NCBI GenBank assembly: GCA_903896015.1
Contig: CAITWF010000020.1
Location: 1 to 37,406, forward strand
Direction: 5' to 3'
DNA from: an uncultured Opitutia bacterium
GTDB lineage: Bacteria; Verrucomicrobiota; Verrucomicrobiia; Opitutales; Opitutaceae
DNA: 37,406 bases
Part shown: positions 15,173-23,599 of the stretch, piece after piece
Position numbering within the stretch: position 1 is the stretch's first letter
Layout of the letters: each line of letters opens with the position of its first letter
The notes under the pieces: model-generated
Told to the model about the DNA's origin: nothing
What the model saw: the letters and a program-made list of their open reading frames with translations, nothing else
Database searches by the model: none
Made by a program: the position numbers and the translations under genes

Positions 15173-15657
15173 GCCTCGATCTCGGCTCTATTCTTGGCGG
15201 GGTGCTCACCGGCGGTGCCGGCGGTCTGCTCGGCGTGATCGGCAATGTCGCCAACACCTGGCTGTCGATGAAACAGCAGAAGCAGCAAAACGATTACAAC
15301 CTCGCGCTCATCCCGCTGCAACTGAACGCCGACATTGAACGCACCAAGGCCGAGGTTGCAAAGGTGCAGGAAGCCGGCTCCGCCGCGGCGTTCACAGCAT
15401 CGCAAGCCGCCGATACTGCAACCGGCAAAGAATCGCCCTGGGTGCTAAACATCAAGGCGCTCGTGCGCCCAGCCTGCCTCGTGATTCTATCACTTGCGGT
15501 CGTCGCACTCTACACGGCGGGCGAGCTGACGGTCGATATGAAATCCTACGTCATTCAAAACGTGGTGACAGATTTCTCGATGGCGGTCGCGTGGTATTTC
15601 GGCGCACGCGCCACAGCCCTGGTGATGCAGGGATTCAAGTCGAAAGCCGGAAGCTGA
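15169..15657 (+). CDS. 3TM-type holin-like membrane protein
   Basis: The 162-residue product starts from GTG 15169. It has a Gly-rich N-terminus (ILGGVLTGGAGGLLGVIGNV), a charged middle with helix (NADIERTKAEVAKVQEAG) and two C-terminal membrane segments: ALVRPACLVILSLAVVALYT and AVAWYFGARATALVM. The RP...WYFGAR pattern is like the 3TM holin family (GTA_holin_3TM, Pfam PF11351). Such proteins permeabilise the inner membrane at the end of infection. It is adjacent to a second holin-like gene; one may be an antiholin. Confidence 0.6.
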   Translation: MSLDLGSILGGVLTGGAGGLLGVIGNVANTWLSMKQQKQQNDYNLALIPLQLNADIERTKAEVAKVQEAGSAAAFTASQAADTATGKESPWVLNIKALVRPACLVILSLAVVALYTAGELTVDMKSYVIQNVVTDFSMAVAWYFGARATALVMQGFKSKAGS

Positions 15658-15665
15658 TTTTTCCC

Positions 15666-15899
15666 ATGAACAAAATCGAACTCTTTATCCTCGCGTTCGG
15701 GCTCGGCTTCGCGGCCGGCGCTTTCGTGCTCGGCTGGCTCTGCACTTCGTTTTTCCACGACAAACTGGAGCAACTTGAAACCTCGCTGCACACGCGTTTC
15801 GCGGCTCTCGAGACAGCTGTCAGTGCGCATTTCAAGCGCAGCGCTCCGGCGCCGGCCACGACGCCGGTCGCACCCGCCACGCCGGCTGACGCGAAATAA
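15666..15899 (+). CDS. Small membrane-anchored coiled-coil protein (possible spanin)
   Basis: The 77-residue product has an N-terminal membrane helix (KIELFILAFGLGFAAGAFVL and GWL) followed by a coiled coil (HDKLEQLETSLHTRFAALET) and a Pro/Ala-rich tail (SAPAPATTPVAPATPADAK). N-in, C-out anchoring with a periplasmic coil resembles i-spanins, although no lipoprotein partner was found. The position in the holin-like cluster supports a lysis role. Not proven. Confidence 0.5.
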   Translation: MNKIELFILAFGLGFAAGAFVLGWLCTSFFHDKLEQLETSLHTRFAALETAVSAHFKRSAPAPATTPVAPATPADAK

Positions 15900-15914
15900 T
15901 CTCCCGCGACCGCC

Positions 15915-16340
15915 ATGCTCATCCCATTTGCCCAGGAGAACGCGCCCGCCTTCACGTCGGGCCAGCTCGCCGCGTTTCTCGGCATCGCGTTTTTTATCCT
16001 CGGCCTGATCGTGCTTGCGCGAAAAGTCTTCGGCCACGAGCCGGCGTTACACAAGGAATACGCCGCGAAGACCGAGCACGAGAAGCTCGAGCACAAGGTC
16101 GAGATCAACGAGGCGAAGAACACGAGCGCCCGCAAGGGTATCTACGGCACGCTCGACGAGCATGCGGCCGAAATCGCCCGGCTCAAGGAAGCAGCTGAGC
16201 GCACCAAGCACCTCGAGGCCAAGATCGACGCCAATACCGCCCTCACGGCCGAGACGCGGGGCGAAGTGAAACAGATCAACCAGAACGTCGAGCGGATTCA
16301 AAATTCGATCACGTCGTTTCTCACCCGCGCCAATAAATGA
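15915..16340 (+). CDS. Membrane-anchored coiled-coil protein
   Basis: The 141-residue product has a membrane helix at about 17-36 (QLAAFLGIAFFILGLIVLAR), then a long charged coiled coil to the end, including EKLEHKVEINEAKN and IARLKEAAERTKHLEAKIDA and VKQINQNVERIQNSITSFL. It resembles in layout the DUF2730-type proteins that precede terminase genes in Mu-like phages. It overlaps the next gene by four bases. Spanin-like or DUF2730-like are the two options. Confidence 0.55.
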   Translation: MLIPFAQENAPAFTSGQLAAFLGIAFFILGLIVLARKVFGHEPALHKEYAAKTEHEKLEHKVEINEAKNTSARKGIYGTLDEHAAEIARLKEAAERTKHLEAKIDANTALTAETRGEVKQINQNVERIQNSITSFLTRANK

Positions 16341-16594
16341 CGGCCGACGAAAAATCCCGCATTCACATCGCGGTGCTCCAGGCGCTGCGCGCCATCGGCG
16401 CGACCGGCCTCAGTGAGTCCGGCCTCGCGAACTCCGCGCGTCTCGCCGGCTTCACGCTCACCGTGCCCGAGCTCGCCGTCGAGCTGCGCACGCTCGGCGA
16501 TCAAAACCTGATCGCCGCCTTCACCCCGCTCGGTGGCCGGCGCTGGCGCATTACCGCGCTCGGCGAATCTCAGCTCGCCGAAGCCGGCCTTTAA
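16337..16594 (+). CDS. Winged-helix-like small protein
   Basis: The 85-residue product reads as a winged-helix domain: RIHIAVLQALRAIGATGLSE (helix 1), SGLANSARLAGFTLTVPELA (helices 2-3), then LRTLGDQNLIAAFTPLGGRR and WRITALGESQLAEAGL (wing and last helix). Proteins of this kind occur just upstream of the terminase genes in Mu-like phages. It could bind DNA during late regulation or packaging. The family is not named with certainty. Confidence 0.6.
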   Translation: MTADEKSRIHIAVLQALRAIGATGLSESGLANSARLAGFTLTVPELAVELRTLGDQNLIAAFTPLGGRRWRITALGESQLAEAGL

Positions 16595-16596
16595 TC

Positions 16597-17007
16597 GTGA
16601 GCGAACCCGCCGCCAGCCGCGACGCCTTCAAACTCTTTCTCGTGTTCGCTCTTATCGCCGCACTCTTCCTCGCCGTGCTCGGCATCCTTGCCTGGAACTC
16701 GCGTTTCATGGTGATGAGCCTGCCTGAGCGCGCGCCCGTGAAGCCGGCCGCTCCGGCCGCGCCCGAAAAAGCGCTTTCGAATAATTCCCGGACTCGCGTC
16801 CAGGAGGCCAACGTAAGACGCCGCGCCCACGACGATTCAGGCGTGAGCGGCGCAGTCGCGAGCCGTTTCGAACTTTCGCCGATTGGTAACCGGCGAGTTG
16901 GTGTAGGCATTAGCGTAGATTACGCGGTTGGTGTGAACAGCCGCACGGGCTGGGTGGTTCCAGTCCGTGCGGCCCTGCCGCTGTTGCGACGGGAGGCGCG
17001 CGCCTGA
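16597..17007 (+). CDS. Membrane-anchored hypothetical protein
   Basis: The 136-residue product starts from GTG 16597 and has a membrane helix at about 13-33 (LFLVFALIAALFLAVLGILA). After a Pro/Ala-rich linker (VKPAAPAAPEKALS) comes a polar domain with Gly/Val repeats (RRVGVGISVDYAVGVNSRTG, then WVVPVRAALPLL), probably periplasmic beta structure. It ends one base into the small terminase start (TGATG). It may belong with the lysis cluster. Confidence 0.55.
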   Translation: MSEPAASRDAFKLFLVFALIAALFLAVLGILAWNSRFMVMSLPERAPVKPAAPAAPEKALSNNSRTRVQEANVRRRAHDDSGVSGAVASRFELSPIGNRRVGVGISVDYAVGVNSRTGWVVPVRAALPLLRREARA

Positions 17008-17636
17008 TGGCCGGGAAAATCCAAGGCGCGTTTAACGACGAGCAATTCGAGGCGTTTTGCCGCGAACTGCAGGAGCTGCCGGCGAAGTCGCGCACGCTCG
17101 AGGGCATCGCCAAGCTTTTCGAGGAGCGCACCGGCCTCAAGGCCTCGGTGATGGCCGCAAAGAGTTTCGTCGACGGCCCATTTGCCCGGCATCTGGAGAA
17201 ACTGAATCGCGGCCGCGAGACGCGCGAGGCGCTCGTGAGTGCTGCCGGTGCCGGCGTTCATCCGCTCGATGCGATCGAGGAAGCGACCGTGCTGGAGCTA
17301 CAGGACCACCTCACCAATGCCGAGGGCGGCGCGATCGATGTGAACTTTCTTTCGAGCCAACTCGTAAAGCTGCGCACGTCGATTTCGATGCGCGAAGAAT
17401 CGAAGCGCAAGGAGCGCGACCTCGAGCGCAAGATCAGCGAGTCCGAAAAGAAACTCGCGCTCGCTGATCAGCAGATGAAATTGCGCGACGAGCAGATCGC
17501 GAAGCTGCAGGACCAGGCGAACGAGCGTGCCGAGAAAAACGCGAAGGCGAAGGCCGCGCTCGAGACGGCGAAGAAGAAGGGCGGCCTCACCAGGGAGTCG
17601 CTCGCGAAAATCGAGGAGGCTGCGAAGCTGCTATGA
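17007..17636 (+). CDS. Probable small terminase (DUF3486/Mu gp27-like)
   Basis: The 209-residue product lies directly upstream of the large terminase and overlaps it (ATGA). Its N-terminal part has a HTH-like layout (LPAKSRTLEGIAKLFEERTG then VMAAKSFVDGPFARHLEKL), followed by a helical middle (HPLDAIEEATVLELQDHLTN) as in DUF3486 proteins. The C-terminal 100 residues form a long charged coiled coil (RDLERKISESEKKLALADQQ) ending in a basic tail. Small terminases bind phage DNA and present it to the motor. The assignment rests on position and layout. Confidence 0.6.
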   Translation: MAGKIQGAFNDEQFEAFCRELQELPAKSRTLEGIAKLFEERTGLKASVMAAKSFVDGPFARHLEKLNRGRETREALVSAAGAGVHPLDAIEEATVLELQDHLTNAEGGAIDVNFLSSQLVKLRTSISMREESKRKERDLERKISESEKKLALADQQMKLRDEQIAKLQDQANERAEKNAKAKAALETAKKKGGLTRESLAKIEEAAKLL

Positions 17637-19024
17637 GCAAGCGCCCGAACTACGTCTCCGGCTCCTTCGGCGGAAAGTGCAAAAACTTTCCCGCGAAAGA
17701 CACGCTGCTGCTGCCCTACCAGTCGAAGTGGGTGAAAGACGATTCACGGCTCAAGGTGATGGAGAAGGCGCGGCAGATCGGGATGTCCTGGTCGAGCAGC
17801 TATCGCATCGTCACGAAGAAATCCCTGGCCGATGCGGCGCTCGATGCGTGGATCTCGTCGCGCGACGATCTGCAGGCGCGGCTCTTCCTCGAGGATTGCA
17901 AGAAGTTCGCCGCCATCGTGCAGGCCGGCGCCGAGGACCTCGGTGAAAAGGTGATCGATGACAAGGGCCACACGGCCTATGTGCTCCAGTTTGCGAACGG
18001 GCTGCGCGCGCATTCGATGTCGTCGAATCCTGACGCGCAGGCCGGCAAGCGCGGTGATCGCCTGCTCGACGAATTCGCGCTGCATCCTGATCCGCGCAAA
18101 CTTTGGTCAATTGCTTACCCCGGCATCACCTGGGGCGGTTCGCTCGAGGCCATCAGCACGCACCGCGGTTCCGCGAACTTCTTTAACGAGCTCGTCCAGG
18201 AGGCGAAGCACAAGGGCAACCCGAAGAATGTTTCGCTGCACACCGTCACGCTGCAGACGGCGCTCGATGAGGGCTTCCTCTACAAGCTGCAGTGCAAGCT
18301 GCCGGCCGGCGACGTGCGCCTCGGCATGGATGAGGCCGAGTATTTTAATTTCATCAAGGCTGGCTGCGCCGACGAGGAATCGTTTCAGCAGGAGTTCATG
18401 TGCCAGCCGGCCGACGACAACTCGGCCTTCCTGAGCTACGATCTGATCGCGAGCTGCGAATATCGCGGCGAGGATAACTGGAAGACCGATCTGGCGGATG
18501 CGAAGGGCCAGCTCTTCCTCGGCGTCGACGTGGGCCGCGAGCATGACTTGACGGTCATCTGGGTCGTCGAGCGGCTGGGTGATGTCGCCTTCACGCGGCG
18601 CATCGTGGAAATGTCGAAGCAGACCTTTGATGCCCAGGAGAGCGAACTCTACGCGCTCCTTCGCCTGCCGCAGGTCCGTCGCTGCTGCATCGACCAAACC
18701 GGCATCGGCCGCCAGTTCGCCGAGCGGGCGCAGCAGCGCTTCGGCACCTACAAAGTCGAGCCCGTCAACTTCACCGGCCCGGTCAAGGAAGAGCTGGCCT
18801 ATCCGCTCCGTGCCGCGTTTGAGGATAAGACCGTCCGCATCCCCAATAGCGCCGCCATCCGGGCGGACCTGCGCGCCATCAAGAAGGAAACGACTGCCGC
18901 CGGAAACATCCGCTTTACCGCCGATCGCGGCAAGAACGGCCACAGCGACCGCTTCTGGGCGCTCGCCCTGGCATTGCATGCGGGCAAGCCCGCTGGCGTC
19001 GCCTTTTCCGCCACCGTCATCTGA
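17633..19024 (+). CDS. Large terminase (Mu gp28-like ATPase-nuclease)
   Basis: The 463-residue product has the two-part terminase structure. The N-terminal ATPase has a Walker A-like KARQIGMSWSSS at 45-56, as in Mu gp28-type proteins, and Walker B RLLDEFA at 143-149. The C-terminal RNase H-like nuclease begins FLGVDVGREHDLTVIWV at 295-311 (D299, D305) and ends with HSDRFWALALAL near residue 440, giving the third acid. It powers DNA packaging and cuts phage DNA out of the host chromosome; Mu-type packaging carries along host DNA. Length fits the family. It is the clearest packaging gene in the window. Confidence 0.85.
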   Translation: MSKRPNYVSGSFGGKCKNFPAKDTLLLPYQSKWVKDDSRLKVMEKARQIGMSWSSSYRIVTKKSLADAALDAWISSRDDLQARLFLEDCKKFAAIVQAGAEDLGEKVIDDKGHTAYVLQFANGLRAHSMSSNPDAQAGKRGDRLLDEFALHPDPRKLWSIAYPGITWGGSLEAISTHRGSANFFNELVQEAKHKGNPKNVSLHTVTLQTALDEGFLYKLQCKLPAGDVRLGMDEAEYFNFIKAGCADEESFQQEFMCQPADDNSAFLSYDLIASCEYRGEDNWKTDLADAKGQLFLGVDVGREHDLTVIWVVERLGDVAFTRRIVEMSKQTFDAQESELYALLRLPQVRRCCIDQTGIGRQFAERAQQRFGTYKVEPVNFTGPVKEELAYPLRAAFEDKTVRIPNSAAIRADLRAIKKETTAAGNIRFTADRGKNGHSDRFWALALALHAGKPAGVAFSATVI

Positions 19025-19163
19025 TGCACCTGCACCCGCTCAATCCTTTCGATTTTACGGCCCGATCCGGCGCGAAGGGGTATCTAGACCCCTTTGGCGC
19101 GTTAAATCGCGCCCTGGTTGAGCCTAAACCCGGCCTAAACCAAGCCGGCAAAGGGGGCGCCCG
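19025..19163. other. Central non-coding region with hairpins and CTAAACC repeats
   Basis: This 139-bp gap is the longest non-coding stretch in the late operon. It contains a hairpin AAGGGG-TATCTAGA-CCCCTT (about 19075-19094), a perfect GGCGCG-TTAAAT-CGCGCC (19096-19113) and two direct GCCTAAACC copies 11 bp apart (19122-19130 and 19133-19141). TAGACCC followed by TTTGGCGCGTT (19085-19103) resembles 35865-35884 at the end of the late operon. It lies within about 0.6 kb of the midpoint of the prophage. It may be a terminator/promoter or a central site like the Mu gyrase site. Confidence 0.5.
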
Positions 19164-21416
19164 ATGAATTTGAGCGACTTCATCCCTCCCGCCTTTGCCC
19201 GAGGCTTCGCCGCCGCCCGGACCGTCGCCAAGTCCGCCTTCGCCGCCGCGTTCATCCGCGGCGAGGATGCCGAGAGCCCGCTCTTCGGCGCCGGCAAGAT
19301 GCTTTTCCCCTATGCCCAGTCCACCTGGGTCAATCGGGCAATCCGGCTCAAGGTCGATGAAATCTCGCGCGTGCCGCTCAAATTCTACGACGGCGAGACC
19401 GAGTTTACGGACCGTGCGTTTCTCGACTGGTGGCAGGCGCCGTTCGTCACGGCGGCCGGCGCCCCGATGCCGCTCATCGAGGTGCGCAAGCAGCTCGCGA
19501 GCTGGCCGGACCTGGGCGGCGAATTCTTCATTCTCCTGGGCGATGACTGGCTGGCGCCGTTTGCCTCGCGTCGCTGGCAGTCGCTTTCCCGCCCAATCGT
19601 GGCCCGGCCTGAGCGGATGCGGCACGTCGTGCAGCAGGGAAAAATCATCGGATGGGTCTTTACCGATGCCGGCAACCAGCAGCACGCGCTGCTGCCCGAG
19701 CAGGTGATTCACTCGCCGGAGTGGCATCCCTATGATGACTTCCGCGGCCTCGCGGCCGTGAAGGTGGTCTTCAACGCCGCCGAGGCCGACTACCTTGCCG
19801 GGCTCTACGTCCGCAATCTGATGCGGAATAATGGCGACCAGGGCGTGTTTGTCATCGCGAAGGGCGGCATGCCGAGCGACGACCAGCGCGAGCAGATCGT
19901 CGCGTCGCTGCGAGAGAAGCGCGCAAAAGCACTACGCGGAGAATTCGCTCCGATTTTCCTGACGGGCGACATTTCGGTTGAGGATCCGAAGGCCGAGGCG
20001 ACGGACAAAGATTTCAACGGCGGTCGCATTCTCAACCGCGAGGAGATTTTCAGCGGGCTTGGTGTGCCGCCTTCAATGAGCCAGGTGAAGGCCAGTTATT
20101 CGCTCGGCGCTGACAGCGACCGCTTCACACTCGTCACCGGCTCGAGCATGCCGCTTTCGGCGAAAGTCGATGCCGCACTGTCTCGCGTAGCTGCGCTGAT
20201 GACGGGCCGCGCGATCGTTGCCGAGGCCGACTGGGATGATCATCCCGTTATCCAGGTCGTGCGCCGTGAGCGCGTCGACACAGCGCTCAAGCTCTGGGGC
20301 GTGGGCATGCCGATGCAGCAGGCCAATGCCTATCTTGATCTCGGCATGAAGCCTTTCGCTGGCTGGGATCAAGGTTATCTGCCGTTCAGCGTTGCGGCCA
20401 TTGCGCCCGAGACCAGCGCGCCCGTAGTGGCGGATCCCGCCATTGATCCGGAATTCGACGAGGACCGCGCCGACGAGGATGACGCGATGAAATCGCTGCG
20501 TATGCTTGTCCTCGCGCGGGCGAAGCAGCGTCAGCTCGCTTGCAAGCGCATCGAGGCAGAGACGAAACGGGTCGAGGCCGGATTCAGCGGTTTCCAGTGC
20601 GGCTGCGGGTTGGAAGCCATCAACGATATTGAGCAGCGCTCCGACCGGCCGCCGGCCGAGCTCGCGCATTGGCGCACGCTGATGACGCAGCGCCGCGGCA
20701 CGGTGAAGAAATTCCAGAGTGCGATCGGTCGCGTGCTGATGGGTGCCCGCGTCGACGTGCTGAAAAAGATCGAGACATTTCACAAGACTGCAAAGAGCGC
20801 CGAGCAGAAGTCCGGCGCGGCTGCGCATCTGCTGTTCGATCTGACTTCGTTCGCCTTCGATTTCGATCGGGCGATGAAGAACCAGCAGAAGGACGGTTTG
20901 CAGACGGCCGGTCAGCAGCTCTTCGACGAGTTGAAGCGCGATGAGGTATTCAGCTACCCGCCCGCTGAGGTGATTGCCTACTTGCATAAGCGCGAAAACA
21001 AACTGACCGGCGTTCCGCAGGAGGTATTCGATCGGGTGAAGGCCGCGCTCGAGGAAGGCCTGCAGAAGGGTGACACCCAGGCGCAGCTCGCCGGCCGCGT
21101 GAAGGCTGTCTTCAACGACATCACCGACGGACAGGCCGTCACGATCGCGCACACCGAGACGAGCGCCGTCTATGGCGCCGGCCGGCATCAGGCGATGCAG
21201 CAGGCCGGCGTGCAATGGAAGCAATGGCTCACGAGCGGCAACGCCAACGTGCGCGCCGCCCACGCCGAGGCCAACGGCCAGACCGTGGCGATCGATGAAG
21301 CCTTCGTCGTCGACGGCGAGGAGCTCGACTATCCGGGCGATGCTGCCGGCAGCGCGGGCAATGTGATCAACTGCCACTGCGTGAGCATCGCCGTGGCGAG
21401 CGGCCCGAAGGAATAA
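19164..21416 (+). CDS. Portal protein fused to MuF head-morphogenesis domain
   Basis: The 750-residue product is a fusion. Residues about 1-420 resemble HK97-type portals: STWVNRAIRLKVDEISRVPL, GKIIGWVFTDAGNQQHALLP, VIHSPEWHPYDDFRGLAAVK and RILNREEIFSGLGVPPSM. The dodecameric portal is the DNA gate of the head. Residues about 560-750 are MuF-like (Mu gp30 family), with GQAVTIAHTETSAVYGAGR, WLTSGNANVRAAHAEANGQT and the Cys pair in NVINCHCVSI. A linker with Cys residues (FQCGCG) joins them. In Mu these are separate genes, and Mu's portal is of another family. About 12 portal-linked copies of the MuF domain would sit inside the head. Confidence 0.8.
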   Translation: MNLSDFIPPAFARGFAAARTVAKSAFAAAFIRGEDAESPLFGAGKMLFPYAQSTWVNRAIRLKVDEISRVPLKFYDGETEFTDRAFLDWWQAPFVTAAGAPMPLIEVRKQLASWPDLGGEFFILLGDDWLAPFASRRWQSLSRPIVARPERMRHVVQQGKIIGWVFTDAGNQQHALLPEQVIHSPEWHPYDDFRGLAAVKVVFNAAEADYLAGLYVRNLMRNNGDQGVFVIAKGGMPSDDQREQIVASLREKRAKALRGEFAPIFLTGDISVEDPKAEATDKDFNGGRILNREEIFSGLGVPPSMSQVKASYSLGADSDRFTLVTGSSMPLSAKVDAALSRVAALMTGRAIVAEADWDDHPVIQVVRRERVDTALKLWGVGMPMQQANAYLDLGMKPFAGWDQGYLPFSVAAIAPETSAPVVADPAIDPEFDEDRADEDDAMKSLRMLVLARAKQRQLACKRIEAETKRVEAGFSGFQCGCGLEAINDIEQRSDRPPAELAHWRTLMTQRRGTVKKFQSAIGRVLMGARVDVLKKIETFHKTAKSAEQKSGAAAHLLFDLTSFAFDFDRAMKNQQKDGLQTAGQQLFDELKRDEVFSYPPAEVIAYLHKRENKLTGVPQEVFDRVKAALEEGLQKGDTQAQLAGRVKAVFNDITDGQAVTIAHTETSAVYGAGRHQAMQQAGVQWKQWLTSGNANVRAAHAEANGQTVAIDEAFVVDGEELDYPGDAAGSAGNVINCHCVSIAVASGPKE

Positions 21417-21420
21417 TTTT

Positions 21421-22167
21421 ATGAGCACTCAACTTTCCGCCCTCTTGAAATCCGTCGGCCTTTCCGGTCCCAAGCGCCGTGAGATCATTGTCGAGCCCAA
21501 GGTGCTCGATGCGGCGAAGGGGATTATCCGCTTCACCGCAAGCGACGAGACGCTCGACTGCTACAACGAGATCGTGCGAGTCAACGGCTGGCAGTTTTCT
21601 TTCTTCGAGAAGAATGCGCCGTTCGTAAATTCGCACGACTACTCCGACATCTGCAATCTGCTCGGCCAATGCATCGGCTGGTCGATCGAGGGTGGCGAGC
21701 TCGTCGAAGATGTGCAGTTTGCGCTCACACCGACGGGCCAGACGCTCGCCGACTGGGCCTTCGCGATGTATCGCGACAAGTTCCTCCGCGCTTGCTCCGT
21801 CGGCTTCGTGCCGCTCGGCGCGGTCTCGAAATGGGACACCGACAAGACGGCCTTCCTCGGTCAATGTGATGCGCTCAAGCTCGACGAGGCCACGCGTGCG
21901 AAGGTCGCCTGCATCTACACGAAGCAGGAGCAGATTGAACTCTCCGGCTGCGTGATCGGCGCCAATCCGAACGCCCTGGCTAAATCGCTCGGCGCCGTGG
22001 CCGCGGCCTACAAGGCCGGCACGCTCACCGAAGAGAACGTCGTTAAATTTTCCGCCCTGATCGCGAACACGAAAAACGCAGCGCCGGCCGCAGACTCCGC
22101 GGACGCCGGCGCCGCTTCCCCGCGGACGAAGCTCGCAGTCCTGGCGGCGATCCAAAGTCAGCTCTGA
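21421..22167 (+). CDS. HK97-type prohead protease (S78 family)
   Basis: The 248-residue product has the S78 signature. The strand GIIRFTASDETLDCYNEIV leads to APFVNSHDYSDICNLLGQ with His72, and FLRACSVGFVPLGAVSKW provides the likely nucleophile Ser126. KQEQIELSGCVIGANPNALA closes the fold with the conserved E-L-S pattern. The C-terminal 60 residues are Ala/Thr-rich and probably serve as a scaffold-like or processed tail. The protease trims the N-terminal delta domain of the capsid protein during head maturation. It lies directly between portal and capsid genes, the usual order in HK97-like phages. Confidence 0.85.
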   Translation: MSTQLSALLKSVGLSGPKRREIIVEPKVLDAAKGIIRFTASDETLDCYNEIVRVNGWQFSFFEKNAPFVNSHDYSDICNLLGQCIGWSIEGGELVEDVQFALTPTGQTLADWAFAMYRDKFLRACSVGFVPLGAVSKWDTDKTAFLGQCDALKLDEATRAKVACIYTKQEQIELSGCVIGANPNALAKSLGAVAAAYKAGTLTEENVVKFSALIANTKNAAPAADSADAGAASPRTKLAVLAAIQSQL

Positions 22168-22174
22168 ACAGTCC

Positions 22175-23536
22175 ATGAAACTCTTCCTTAAGAAAATCTC
22201 CCTCGTGCTGCAGTATCTCGCTGCCGTCACTTTCGCCACCGCGCACAATCTGCTGCGCCTCGGCGGTCTCAACACCGTTCCGCTCCAGTTCGCCGTGGTC
22301 GAAACTGTCGACGAGCAAATTCTCAAATCGCTTGGCGGCCTCAATGAGCGCCTCAAGCAGCTCGACGCGCTCGACACCGCGATCAAGAAAAACGCCGCCG
22401 ACTATGATCAGGTCACGAAGGTGATCGACGCGGTTAAGCTCGAGCTCGACACGTTCCGCAAACAGCAGCTCGGCCTCAAGCAGCGCCATGTCGCCCGTCA
22501 TGGCGAAGAGCTCTCGCCGGATGCGGCCGCGTTTCTCGGCGGCATCGCGCTCGCGGCCGGCATCAAGCAGGAACGGTTCTCCGGCAAGTCGCTCGATATG
22601 GCGGAGGTCGAGGTGAAAAACCTCCTCGGCGTCCATCACAAGGCCGCGCTCACAGCGTCCGACATTCCGCTCCCGACGCAATATAGCGGCGATGTGGTGG
22701 AGCTGGTCTATCAATACGGTGCCGGCCGCCGGCTCGCGACCGTCTTCCCGATGGGCGCGCTCACCGTCAAGCTCCCGAAGCTGACGACCGACACGACCTT
22801 CGGCCTCATCGCACAGTCTGGCAGCGTCACGGAAAAATCGCCGCAGATCGGCTTCGTGACGTTCACGGCGGAAAAGTTCGGCGGCCTGATCCGTCTGCCG
22901 CAGGAAATTGACGAGGACTCCATCGTCGCGATGGGTCAGTTCCTCGGCCGTTACACCGCGCGCAATATTGCGCGCGTCGAGGACGTGCAGGTCTTCACCA
23001 GCACCGGTGCGGACTCAGGGATCAACGGCGCCGGTGCCGGCCTCATAGCCGCGGCGACGACCGACTCCTGCACCTACTCGCTTAGCGGCTCGACCACGGG
23101 CGGCAAGACGGCGATCAGCCAGGCGACCCTCGCCGACTTCCGCGTTCTGCGCGCGCAGGTGCCGCTGGTACTCAACCAGGCGAAGTACTATCTGCACCCG
23201 ACGTTTGAGCAGCTGCTCGTCAGCTTCAACACCTCGGCGACGGTGCAGCCCTATCAGCGGAAGACGGCCACCTCGCCGGCCACGCTCGACGGCTATCCGA
23301 TCGAGTGGGTCAACGTCATGCCCGTCTACACCACAACGGCGACCGTGAGCACCGGCTATGTGCTCTTCGGCGACGCGACCTATCAATATCTCGGCCTGCG
23401 CAACGGCATCCGGTTCGACACGAGCCGCGAGGCTGCGTTCACGACCGATGAAATCCTTGTGCGCGCGCTGGAGCGCCTGACGGTCGGCCTCATGGCCTCG
23501 AAGGCTGTCGCCGTCCTCCTCACCGACGCGAGCTAA
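22175..23536 (+). CDS. HK97-fold major capsid protein
   Basis: The 453-residue product has the standard arrangement: a helical delta domain (NERLKQLDALDTAIKKNAAD, VIDAVKLELDTFRKQQLGLK) at about 50-105, then the HK97 core with LPTQYSGDVVELVYQYGAGR, SVTEKSPQIGFVTFTAEKFG and LIRLPQEIDEDS, and a C-terminal A domain ending VRALERLTVGLMASKAVAVL. Cleavage after the delta domain is expected near residues 110-165. An odd hydrophobic leader (MKLFLKKISLVLQYLAAVTF) precedes the delta domain. An in-frame GTG at 22295 would remove it. Capsid genes of this kind are usually followed by a terminator, as here. Confidence 0.85.
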   Translation: MKLFLKKISLVLQYLAAVTFATAHNLLRLGGLNTVPLQFAVVETVDEQILKSLGGLNERLKQLDALDTAIKKNAADYDQVTKVIDAVKLELDTFRKQQLGLKQRHVARHGEELSPDAAAFLGGIALAAGIKQERFSGKSLDMAEVEVKNLLGVHHKAALTASDIPLPTQYSGDVVELVYQYGAGRRLATVFPMGALTVKLPKLTTDTTFGLIAQSGSVTEKSPQIGFVTFTAEKFGGLIRLPQEIDEDSIVAMGQFLGRYTARNIARVEDVQVFTSTGADSGINGAGAGLIAAATTDSCTYSLSGSTTGGKTAISQATLADFRVLRAQVPLVLNQAKYYLHPTFEQLLVSFNTSATVQPYQRKTATSPATLDGYPIEWVNVMPVYTTTATVSTGYVLFGDATYQYLGLRNGIRFDTSREAAFTTDEILVRALERLTVGLMASKAVAVLLTDAS

Positions 23537-23557
23537 GCGACCAGGAGTTTTCTTCGA

Positions 23558-23586
23558 GCTCTGCGGCGCGGGCCGCAGGGCTTTTT
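23558..23586 (+). terminator. Intrinsic terminator after capsid gene
   Basis: GCTCTGCGGC (23558-23567) pairs with GCCGCAGGGC (23572-23581) around a four-base loop and is followed by five T. This is a strong terminator directly after the capsid stop. It may partly limit transcription of downstream genes so that capsid protein is made in excess. Confidence 0.85.
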
Positions 23587-23599
23587 AGAAACCTTCAAA

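Noticed and set aside
14909-15657. Endolysin within the holin cluster
   Set aside because: No E-x8-D/C-x5-T, NlpC/P60, amidase or SLT motif is visible in these products; they are membrane proteins.
20073-21428. Long antisense open frame opposite the portal-MuF gene
   Set aside because: GC-rich codon usage opens the opposite strand; the plus-strand product has clear portal and MuF motifs. The same holds for the long antisense frames at 27525-28481 and 30883-32298.
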